Shown: piece after piece, positions 46,805 through 57,117 of the stretch
How the letters are laid out: every line of letters begins with the position of its first letter
Numbering within the stretch: the first letter of the stretch is position 1
Assembly (NCBI GenBank): GCA_016169945.1
Contig: JADLSH010000001.1
Span: 115,821 to 179,820 of the forward strand
Origin: Trachythela sp. YZ-2020
Lineage: Eukaryota; Cnidaria; Anthozoa; Malacalcyonacea; Clavulariidae
Length of the DNA stretch: 64,000 nt
Direction: 5' to 3'
Position numbers and translations under genes: made by a program
The notes under the pieces: model-generated
Database searches by the model: none
Told to the model about the DNA's origin: nothing
The model's input: the letters and a program-made list of their open reading frames with translations, nothing else

Positions 46805-47688
46805 ATGAATTCAACAACAAATTGTATAAACCACATTCTGATAACAAAGCTTATGCTATTTGCTGTCAACTTTCGCTTTTTGCTTTATGTAACTCGATAT
46901 TGCTCTATTGACTGGTAAAAGATCCTCTAAGATGTTTCAGAAATTGTTCATCGTATCTCATAATGAATAACACGTTCTCGGACCTTTTGTTATGTTTGTA
47001 CAAATTCGCGAAGTACTATTGGCGTTCGTGTACTGATGGTCTAATCGTTTCTCGTTTGTTTGCGGCTCCTATTTATATTTCCTTTCTCAGTATTTTCCTT
47101 CTGGCACTGGATCGTTGTTTTATTGTTTGTCATCCTTTTAAATACCGAGTGTTTATGAATGGAAAGAAGGCAATGCCAATGGCAGTTATAATTTTTCAAT
47201 GGCTGTTCGCATTCTTGAATATAGCTTTGAAAAACGATCTCGAAAAAGCTGTCACCGGTTTTCGACTTATAAGTGGAATTTGTATGATATTTTGTTCGTG
47301 TTTGTTGTATATTAAAACGATCCATCATTTGAAAAAGGAGGCGAAATATTTGGAGTCTCAAAGTGGAAACACGTCAACGGCTAAGGAAACATCAACGCAA
47401 AGACGAAAGCGAACCCATTTCAGACAAAAGCATTTTCTTCACACAATAATGTACATCGCTTGTCTTTTTGCCTTGACACTGTCACCGCTCTTGATATTTG
47501 ATTTGGTCAACACGAATCATGGCTACGACAACACTATCAAGAAACATTTACACATGTGTTTCTATTTTTTGTTTTATTCTAACTTTGTCATAAATTCGTT
47601 TGTTTACTACTTTCGTCTGACAAACTATAGAAAAACATTTAATTTTTTGTTTTGTTGTCAACGTCCATCTGCAAGTAATGTCAATTAG
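46805..47688 (+). pseudogene. GPCR copy 3, disrupted at the 5' end
   Basis: The ATG equivalent to the start of copies 1 and 2 is at 46805, but one base is missing near 46833 (frameshift), six bases are missing in helix 1 near 46881, and the codon for G38 is TGA near 46908. From the Met equivalent to M56 (46963) the frame is open to the normal stop, giving 241 residues that begin in helix 2. That product would lack helix 1 and the N-terminus. The remainder keeps SD, DRC, W135 and NSFVY, so the loss is recent. Rescue by an alternative start would not give a normal receptor. Confidence 0.9.
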
Positions 47689-47927
47689 TTCTAAAAGTTT
47701 TGGTTTGTTTAACATAGTTTTGTAACGTAGACAAATTCCGCTATCGATACCCTATAACAACCTTAGATAATTAACATGCCTATAGTTATCTATTGATCAG
47801 GCATAGACAATTGACTGTCTATGATCTAAATAACAAAAGCATAGATTAGAACAAAGGTTAAAACAATTAATAGAGTTATGTCTTGATAAACTTTGGCTTT
47901 GTTTTATTATTGGCAGAGACTTTTCAA

Positions 47928-48064
47928 CCCGGAAAATGTAAGGCATGCGGGTAATCATGGTGAATGCAGCTCGCGGGGGATCAAGGGAAGACGAGGATAC
48001 TTCCAGTCTTCCCTTGATGCCCCGCGTGAATTTATAAATTACTCGCATGCCTTACAACATTCGG
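47928..48064. repeat. Long imperfect hairpin (unit 4)
   Basis: Third copy of the hairpin downstream of the GPCR, nearly identical to 14250-14387, at the same distance from the receptor stop (about 240 bp). Confidence 0.85.
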
Positions 48065-49370
48065 GTATGTAGCCCCAGTGTTACACTGAAACGCCTCTGC
48101 CGAGGAGAGGTTACCGATATTTTGGCTTTAAACTAATTTAACATGAAAACGACGGCCCTCACTTATTATTTGGTGAAGCGATATTGTCTCTTTAGATTTT
48201 TATTAAGTAATAACATGAGTCTGGAGCCTAAAATTCGCGATCAAATTTTCCTAACCTTACCGACGGAAATTTGCAGAAGCTCACGTTAGTATTTAATACA
48301 TATTCTGTGCATGTGTACAAGAGAAATATGATCCCACCATCCCTGATGCATGAGGCAGTACTTTCCTTGCGTTATCGTCGGATGAATAATGCCAGATAAA
48401 AATATAGTACATTCTAACGTGGCAATATAAACGCAAACAATTACTATATTATTAAATGTCAAGATTCAAAACTTTCAGTATTACAGTACAGAATATTACA
48501 GATTTATAGAGTAGTACGTTCTAGCATTAATATTGTAGTCTGCCCGTAAAAAGGTCGGCAGCATGATTTTAAGCTTGTAACCCATAGCGGCGTATACATT
48601 CTCGTGACAATCACGACCATATCAAGATGGCCGATGTAATTGAGTGTCAATATACCTCTATACATTTAGGAAAGACTGATTAACATACACCACACAAAAC
48701 ACAAGAAAGGTCCAGACTATTTCACATCGTCCAGCATGAATTCGACAGTTGCGATCGAATGGAGACCATGCTTGACATGCTTCCTTAATAAATCCCAGTT
48801 TAAACACCACCCGACTTACTGGTCGAACAGCATGGCTTGAAACCTTAAAGAAACCTATTATATAAAAGGCTATTAAATTAAGACTCTTTAATTTATTTAT
48901 GGTACGCTTTCGTGATTTGACTTGATTGTTCGTTAAATTATATGTTTATGCTTTATGGAATTTTCCCGTCAAGCTGTGTTAATGCCTAAGTGTCTGCTGA
49001 AAGTATGTTGTTTAATGTTCGGCAAATACAATTTTATTGTTTTGTAGAAACCTCTTGTTTTTTCAACCACATTATGTACAGAATAATTTATACTCCAAAT
49101 AATAAAATTCCTATTTCTCTTGAAGATTTCAAAAACGAGACATTAACGGCATACCAAACTGATAAGAGTGAAACACTTGTCTTTGTCGTTACTGGCAGGA
49201 GATCTTTTGAAATGTTAATTTTAAAGGAATTCTGAGTCGATACTGAGAAAACATTTATTGGTATTTAACAATACGATTCCGAATGAGCTTTCATTTTAAC
49301 GAGACTTCAGTAGTGCTGGCGAGTTAATCATCACAATCCACCATCAATCTAACAGGCAATATAACCAGCT
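48065..49370 (+). other. Spacer and 5' flank of TRIM gene C
   Basis: Paralogous to 14388-15667 but more diverged. An 81-residue frame at 48990-49235 looks protein-like, yet the sister copies have stops and indels in it, so I do not call a gene. The last 70 bp are the conserved presumed 5' UTR. Confidence 0.55.
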
Positions 49371-52300
49371 ATGGCTACAGCGCCAGATCCTGCTCCTACC
49401 GAACGAATGGAAGAACTTTTGACATGCTCCTTTTGTAAGGAGACTTTGAAAGAACCAAGAACACTTCCTTGTTTCCATTCCTACTGTAAAAATTGTCTTT
49501 CAAAGTATGCTGAAATTAAACGTGAGGAAGCCCAAGAGGAACTTAGAGCCAGACATCTGTTCAACTGTCCAACATGCAGAACCCAGTTTCAACTCAAACA
49601 AGGCGAAAGCGTCGAACGACTTCCGTCCAATTCTTTTATCAACAATATGCTCGACATGTTGATAATACAACAACAAGCACAGAAACTACCTTGCGAATCT
49701 TGCAAAGATCAACTACCTGCCGCATGGCGATGTATTGAATGTGAAAGTTATCTGTGCAAGAACTGCTTGACAACACACAATAAATGGTCAGCTCTTAAAG
49801 GCCATTCAGTGCTGTCTTTAGAAGAATTGGCGAACCCTGTAAACCAAGCTAAAGCGAAAGGAAAATCATGTTGCCAGAAATATGGTCATGAGAAGAAACC
49901 CCATGCATTTTATTGCAACACATGTCAGGAACTGGCTTGTATTCATTGCCTTGTCTCAGATCATCCAAAACCTGACCATGTCTGTCAACCTACTGATGTA
50001 GTAGCAGAGCAATACAAGGAAGTCTTGAAGACAACTTCCGCCATCTTGCAGAAGAAATGTAACGAAGGCCAGACTGCCTTGCTGAAAATAGAATATTCTA
50101 CTCGAAATCTACAAGCCAACACTAAAAGGGCAAAATATGTCATCCAGCAACAGGAAAAAGAAATCTTGGAAGAATTTGCCAAGAAACTAAAACAGAACAC
50201 GACAATCTTGCTTGGCCAAGTTGACAAAAAGCACGACGAAGTCGATCAAAAACTTGTGAAACAACATGACGACATGAAAGCCTACGTAGAGAAGGTGAAT
50301 GGCTCACTGGAGTTTGCAAAGAATATCATCGAAACAGGAAGCAATGAAGAAATCCTTTCGTTTGGAAAAGAAATCGAAGCAAACGCGAGCAATATCAAGA
50401 CGGGACAGCCAGAAATGATGCTGCCAGTTCATTATGGGGAAATTGGATACCAGACGAAATCCTCCCGAGAAGTAGTTGACACTGTAAAACTAGATAACCT
50501 TGTAAAGATTGGTAAGTTAATACTTTTATACAACGGATAAAAAACAGTAAAAATATAGCAACCTGAACAATAATTTGTGCGGGTTTCACTTACATGCAGT
50601 CTTACACTCTTGGCTTTCCGGCTCCCGCTTCCTGTACATTCTAAATTTAATAAAAATATCGTTCTTTCTAATTTCTCAATTTTCTTTGCAGCTTGTGCAC
50701 CATTTAGAAAACCAGGTAAAATTTATTTACGTTCAGTTCAATAATTTTGTTAACATATACCTAATTATTTAGTAAAAAGTATAAAATGTTCTTTGCCTAC
50801 TACGACCTGCGTGAGAGTACTGAATCTTTTTAACATATAACTTACTCAACTCATTATGGCTTCATATTACTTATCACGTTTCCTTGTCATATATTTTACA
50901 ATTGAGATTCGAGATTGAACATGGCTGATAGAAAAGTACAAGTGATAAAAAGAAACATTCACAATATTGTTGAAAGTAAATGATATGATAAAAAAGAAAC
51001 AAATGGATATCTTTGAATTGAACTGCTGATTTTTGTTTTCAGTTGATCCTGTTGTTGTACAATCATTGGTGAAAGCATCAGGCATTTTGAATGGAAACGT
51101 CGACCTTGCACAACAACTTGCGCATTGGGTTGACGATAAGAAGTATGGTTGGCAACTTTGTTATCGAGCTTCACGTGATGGTTGGGGAGCAGAAGATTTT
51201 CATAGAAAGTGTAACGATGTAGGACCTACATTGACCTTGGTCAAATGCGGAACCAATGTCTTTGGTGGTTTTACTGACAGGAGCTGGAATCCTGGTATTC
51301 CTGGTATTCTTGGTATTCTTGGTATTGTTGGTATGTTTAATTTTATAATAAAAATCTTGTACGTGAATGTAAGCAAAAAATTAAATTGTCATCTTTCAAA
51401 ACATTAAGTAGTAACAATGGGGAACCTACTGTACAATAAGTTTTATATGAATAATTAAACTATTGGATTGAGTTTATATATTTTATGTTACATTATGTTC
51501 CAGACAAGTCCACACCCTCTCCTCCGCAGCCGGGGCTTATATAAACCTTCAAAATGTTAGACCTGCGGGTTACAGTAGTTGTGAAAACGCGCGGGGCGTC
51601 AAGGGAAGACACATTTACCCAGTACGCCTTTACTCATTACTGAGTTCACTTCGAAGAAAAGGTTCTGGATTTATTGATGCTGATGTTTCTACTGCTTGAC
51701 TTAATAAATTGTTCATAGCTTAAAAGCTGTGGTATATTTTAGGAAGCCATTTTTGTTTTCTTACAAATCCAAAGTAAATGTCAAAAATTATCAAACAAAA
51801 GAAAGTCGATTTCGAATAAAGATTATTTTACTTGTTCAGCGTTAGAAATATAATTGATTTTGCGACTTTTATCAGTAATTTTATATTTTTGTGCACATCA
51901 GTTGACATTTTTGGTGGTAATTGTATTTTTCCGCAACCTTTTCTCGATCAGCTTTCCCACAAATTGTTTTGATGGATAATCCATATTCCTTTTTTATTTT
52001 GACACTTTTAAATCTTTATAATTTCTGAATACGCACTTAACTTAAATCTTTCTTTTCTCCCCGATAATATTAAATAAATGTTGTGGTTTGTCTTGTGCAT
52101 GTGAGCGCCTGTGCCTAAAGTATTTCTCACTTTTCTTTCAGATCGATGTAGGGATTTTAAACATTCCGATGTTTCATTTCTATTTTCACTCCAAAATAAG
52201 GACAAATTGCTTTCGTTCAAATTTCCTATATATGATCATCGAAATGACAAAGCAATCCTCTGTCTTTCTGAATGGGGAGCAATCTTTGGTAGTGGTGGTA

Positions 52301-52476
52301 GTGGTTGTGATCTGCGCATCAGCAGCAATGCCAACACAAACCAACGTTCATTCAGCAACCTTGGTAGCAGATATCAACCTCCTCCAGGATATCAATATGG
52401 TACTCCACAAACCAAAGCTCTGTTGGCGGGCAGCTACACCTTTCAGCCATCAGAAATTGAAGTTTTTCGCTGTTGA
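49371..52476 (+). CDS. TRIM-like RING/B-box/coiled-coil protein with C-terminal TLDc (gene C)
   Basis: Exons 49371-50511, 50692-50715, 51043-51294 and 52142-52476 (phase 1 throughout), 583 residues with the first donor. RING ligands C19, C22, C34, H36, C39, C42 and the later CPTC pair are intact, both B-boxes follow, then a coiled coil and TLDc (CYRASRDGW, EDFHRKCND, NVFGGFTDRSW, FGSGGSGCDL, NLGSRYQPPPGY, LLAGSYTFQ, EIEVFRC). The exon 3 donor region is a 9-bp tandem repeat that offers several in-phase GT sites (see findings). An insertion of Gly/Ser in the second TLDc exon (GSGGSG) is not in the other copies. E3 ligase role is inferred from family. Confidence 0.88.
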
Positions 52477-53809
52477 ACAAAGGTAAATTTAAACAACCTC
52501 GTTCCCAGGCTCTTATGGAGGAAGAGTGCAGAGTAGAGACCCTGGGTACGAGGTGTTAATTTCAAAACACAAATAGGAGATATTTTTCAATCAACTAATC
52601 AAGTGAACAGAAAGCTTAAGTTTCTGACATTATCTTTACTTCATATTGTAGTAGCATAGGCGGCCCAAAAATTCGAGTTTTAATAATTTTTAAAAGGTTT
52701 TTGTTTGATATATTGATTTGACATCGCTTGAAATACTTCACGCTTGCGTGCCGCTCGCTCGCGTGCACACGCACACGCTAGTCTATTCCATCTAATATAA
52801 TGATATTATATGAATAATTAGGGCCATATCCACTCCCCCGACGAAGAGCCTTTGCTCGAAACGTTGTGTTTTTTCCTTTAACATGGTGACCTGCAATATT
52901 ATCCCAACTTTCCATCAAATACAAAATATTTTCTGTAGCAGATATACTCTTTCATCTCATACAGAAGAATTTTCAGTGGCACACAGTCTATAGTATCTTG
53001 AATTATATATATAGTGTGTTAGGTAGGGCAGCGTAAACCACAGACACCCCGGGGTTTTAGTCACTTTTATGAAGCTATTCCTTGATATTTTACCTGACAG
53101 AGTTTGGAAACTAGCGCTTGGAAATCATTCACGCTCACGTGATGCTCACGCGTGGATACTCGAGTCTACTCTGTAATAATATTATACCATAAATATATCA
53201 AGGAAAAGCTTCATAAAAGAGACTAAAACCCGCATTTTTGGGAAAAACGTGAAGCGTAAATGGTTAAAAAATGTAACATATATTTATTGTAAATAGTCAC
53301 GATATTACCAACTAAAACATTTAGCTCGTTGGTTGGATCAAAGGATGAGCCGAGTCACCGATAAAAATATATAAAAGCGAAAAGTAGGTAGTTCGCATGC
53401 ATATAACAGCTAAGGGCTGCCGGTCTCAACAAGAGGATTATAATTACGGTCATCGCCTTGCAGTTGATGAAAATTGAAATAAATGGACTGAGCAAGCGTA
53501 GAATTATTGACTTGTTCTGAATAATAATGAGGCTAGCCATATTGGCTAGCTAGGTACTAAAGCCTAGAAACTTACTATAATAATTATGAGACAAAGAATA
53601 TTAAAAATTTCTCGGGCTAACAGCTTAGGAAATAGTTAATACGTAATAATAAGTTAGAAAATTGCCTTTCAAATCATTGCATTAGATGTAAAATAATCCT
53701 AAAATTCTTTTTTTTTTGCAATCATTCAATAATACATATGACACAATAATCAAATTATTAGGATTGAAGCAATCTTTTCGTCGAATTAAATGTTGCATCC
53801 CGTGAATCG
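52477..53809. other. Post-TRIM flank (duplicated)
   Basis: Matches 41639-41976 and 43268-44190 without the LINE, and so records the empty site of that insertion. A CGAAACGT-family end lies at 52835-52880. No gene is seen. Confidence 0.6.
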
Positions 53810-53936
53810 TTTCGGCACAAAATCTGTTAAACATGGTATTCCAAATAAGAGTTAATAACGGATGAATTTGGATAAAAATTGAAGTCATTTTAAGTAATTA
53901 CCTGACTTATTATGTGATGACATCATTCTCAAGCAA

Positions 53937-54200
53937 AGGCGTCGATCCTGGGGGGACATGTGGGGGGGACGAATCCCCCCACTTTTTGGGCAGATGGGGG
54001 ATTAATATGTATTATCCCCCCCCCACACTTTTCTCCACTTTTGCTTATACGACATATGTTCAAGTTATCAAAATTATGTAAAGTCTTTCCCAAAAGTGCA
54101 TGACTGAATGGCGTTTCAGAAACTCTAGATTTCAAATTTCGTGCTTTCGGCGCTCGATACCTGTGCATTCCCGCTAGTGGCATGGGGCCTCAATAGACAA
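53937..54200. repeat. G/C-rich inserted repeat
   Basis: Replaces or interrupts spacer DNA relative to 44295-44345. It starts AGGCGTCGATCCTGGGGGG and holds TCCCCCCACTTTTTGGGC and a C-run. It shares TTTCAGAAACTCTAGATTT with 28640-28916. No exact target duplication was found. Confidence 0.5.
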
Positions 54201-54769
54201 TTGTGGAGAACAATACCAAGTGTAGCCTGGGCTGAATAACAATAGAACAAGAAATTGCGCACAATTTTAAAGAGCATGTGATTTCAAAAGAATACACAAT
54301 TTGTTATTCAAATTGTTTCGTAATTCGTCAAGCAAGGTGGGCGAAGTCATTTCCTTCTAGACTTACCCTAAGAAAATCCGCTTGCTTAAACGGCTAACTT
54401 TCAGTCGTATATTACTACTAAGGAAGACGAGTCAGCAGACATGAAATAGATCGTATCATGATGGAAATAAAAATTGGCGGGATTTTATTGCAGAGTAAGA
54501 AAAATTCAACAAACAAAACTGGGTCAGCACACATATTAAGTCACTAAAATGTTGTTTTGCAGTCGTGACTCAAAAACACTCGATTGTTGGTTGTAGTATC
54601 GCTGCAGTTTGTTGTACAAAGCAGACTTTCGAATACAGACACAAGAAAAGTGCGTAAAGTAAGTGAATTTTACAGCTCATGTTGTACTACGACTACACTA
54701 ATTCATGCTTAAACTAATGTATATAATCAAAAGTGGTATTTCGTTATGTTTTCTTTTCGCTTGTCATAA

Positions 54770-55013
54770 TTCACAGCGAAGTGAGATAAGCATAAGCAGA
54801 AATACAAAGAGAACTTTCCCTTTAGCCTTTAGGGCTTAAAAATACAAAGCGGGAAGAGTTTTCTTTTGAAATATCTTTTGTTCCGGCTTAGCTTATGCTT
54901 AGAGACTTGTGCTTATATGTCGACGTTTATGATGGACAATTCACTGCATCTCTTTGTTTTACCTTTTGTCTTTCCTTATGCTTTTGCTTATCTCACTCGT
55001 GTGAACCAGGCTT
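54770..55013. mobile_element. Inverted-repeat MITE in S4
   Basis: S3 lacks it (about 44905). TTCACAGCGAAGTGAGATAA at the left pairs with TTATCTCACTCGTGTGAA at the right, and ATAAGCATAAGC pairs with GCTTATGCTT in the middle. The ORF across it is an artefact of the arms. Confidence 0.7.
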
Positions 55014-55500
55014 TAGTGATCGTAATTATAGTGCGCGCGTGTATTCTAGAGCATTTAATTTTTTTCAAGAAGTTACCCCCTCCACTCAGAGCAAGATCTA
55101 GACGGAAATGGTCATTTAGGAGGAGGGTTTTATCTAATCAGTATAAGCTGTTGTATCCGCAGGGTTGTATCCACTGCTGTATCTAAATACAACCCTGATA
55201 TGAGGGTTTTCTATAGATAAAACCCCTTTAATTTGATGTGATCAATTCAATTCATCAGGCATGTCGTCCCTGCTTAATTCGGTCTTTATTGCATGCAGGC
55301 TCTGTGAACAAAGGAACCGCGATAATCAGGTAATAATATGGAATCTAGTCGCTTTGAGCGACCGATTATTAATATTGCAAATTATTAAGAATTTGTAAAA
55401 ATACCACAGGTCATATTGAAAATTGAGTCCAACAAGGCAAAATTATTGATACGCTCTTTTTAAAGCATTACTTTCATATTATATATATATCAAATATCTA

Positions 55501-57117
55501 AGTGAGAATTAGCGTACATTGTACATGCTGACGTGTAATATTAATGAGGCCAAATACTGAAATATATCCAGATATAATCGGCAAATTTTTGTATCTATTG
55601 GTCAAAAATTAATGTAAACAAAAGGCTAAAGGCCTAAAAATAACTTTACGAAACTCAAGTATAATAAAAAACACTTTAAACTCACAATGTGCTTTAATTT
55701 GTTATAAATACTGCAAAGTAAAGCAAAACAAAACAAAAAGCCCGCGGAAATTGATATTGATATTTGATCAAGCAATCAGAAATTATTCTCCGCTTCAACC
55801 CTTGACAACGCCTGGCAAGAAGAAAAAAAAAACTTTGTTCGCAAATTCTGTTCGTGAACGGACTGAGTTTGTTGGATGGCAATGTTAATGATTTAACTCT
55901 TATATCAATACATAAGTTTCTTAATATCTTTACCATCAACTACAGCAGATCGTATAAAGTTATTCGAAATAGTTAGTGTAGTATATAAATTTCCGTTCGA
56001 GTATTCCATCTACTAACACCTTCTACTATTAATCCGATCGAACGAGATGCCGAGAAATTATCCATACAAAATATAGGCTACTAGCATCACTCCCATCATA
56101 TATACCGAACTTGCGGTTGATGCTCAGCAACTGCATGATTCTGTAGCTCAGTTGGTTAGAGCGATTAATCGCAGGACCGCAGGTTCAATTCTTGCCAGAG
56201 AGTCTAAGTTGCGTTTCTCGCAACTTCTCCTGAATTAAGTCTAAAAATGTATATAAATTTCCGTTTGAGTATTCCATCTACTAACACCTTCTACCAGTGC
56301 AGTAATAACACTATCTTTGTCTTGAGGAAAACAAATTATGTACTTATAAAAATACGCAAAGGAATTAGCCTGGAAGTCTAAAATAAACCTAAAAGCTTTC
56401 AATTTTATATAATAGACTTTCACCATTTGACTTCTAACTTTAACCCATTAAGCCACATTAAGCCATAACGCCCCCTACTTTATTTTTTACTTAACGCCTG
56501 AATATTTCACCGTAAAGGAGAACGTGTTGGGCGTTAACTGGCTAAGCAGACTACCAGCCAGTGTTTCTTGTTAACCCGTCAAGCTGGATTGCGCCCTAAT
56601 ACGTCCTACTTTTACTCTTCAAAAAAAAGTCTTGGGTTATAAATTACTAAGTAATATATTATCTATATTACATTTATGTTTATTATTTTCTGAATATTTT
56701 TCCTTAGGTTTTATCTTCATTAATTCTTGATGCTATTTTTTGTTGTTTCATAATAACCTGGTGTTTCTAAGAGCGTCATTCGATAAAGACGAATTTGTAT
56801 TCCAAATAATAGAATTAAAAACGTTACCAAAGCCATGCACTTTGAAAATTTCAAATACAACAGACGAACTAAGAATGTTGAAATGATAAGATTGAGATAT
56901 TTTTCTTATCATTACAGGCAGAAGTGATAAAATGAGAAATGTGAAATAGAATTATTCAGCATTTATTTATTGAAACCAATGAAAACACTACGTCTTGTAA
57001 TGAATTCATAACAGGTATATTTAACAAAACAATTTGAATGGGCTTTTATTTTCAATACAGACTTCAGTAGTGCCGGTGAGTTAATACATCACAATCTGGC
57101 CGGCAATATAATCAGCT
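55501..57117 (+). other. Intergenic and 5' flank of TRIM gene D
   Basis: Mostly unique AT-rich DNA. A 43-bp direct repeat (about 55985-56027 and 56250-56294) flanks a SINE-like element. 56440-56600 holds relatives of the 30118-30236 repeat. The last roughly 60 bp (from about 57058) match the presumed 5' UTR of the TRIM genes. Confidence 0.5.
56137..56247 (+). mobile_element. tRNA-derived SINE-like remnant
   Basis: GATTCTG, a D-arm GCTCAGTTGGTTAGAGC (A box) and a T-arm GCAGGTTCAATTCTTGC (B box) are in tRNA order, but the anticodon arm is about 7 nt too short and the acceptor stem pairs at only five of seven positions. A small hairpin TTGCGTTTCTCGCAA follows. So it is a tRNA-derived retroposon piece and not a working tRNA. 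Confidence 0.65.

Larger units (their letters stand above)
53810..55500 (+). other. Spacer S4
   Basis: Fourth copy of the GPCR-upstream spacer, closest to S3. Two insertions relative to S3 are listed separately. The GPCR that should follow is absent; the sequence after 55500 is unrelated. Confidence 0.65.

Noticed and set aside
46963..47688. Functional short 241-residue GPCR
   Set aside because: It lacks helix 1 only because of a frameshift and a stop in an otherwise recognisable 5' end, so it is a pseudogene.
48990..49235. Upstream coding exon of TRIM C
   Set aside because: The frame is interrupted in the paralogous flanks of genes A and B, so it is more likely 5' UTR or intergenic.
54866..55101. 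Signal of a second receptor family in spacer S4
   Set aside because: Hydrophobicity comes from T-rich repeat DNA; there are no conserved receptor residues.
54866..55186. 106-residue membrane protein
   Set aside because: Most of the frame lies in the arm of an inverted-repeat MITE that is absent from the sister spacer.
56137..56247. Functional tRNA gene
   Set aside because: Anticodon arm too short and acceptor stem poorly paired; better explained as a SINE head.
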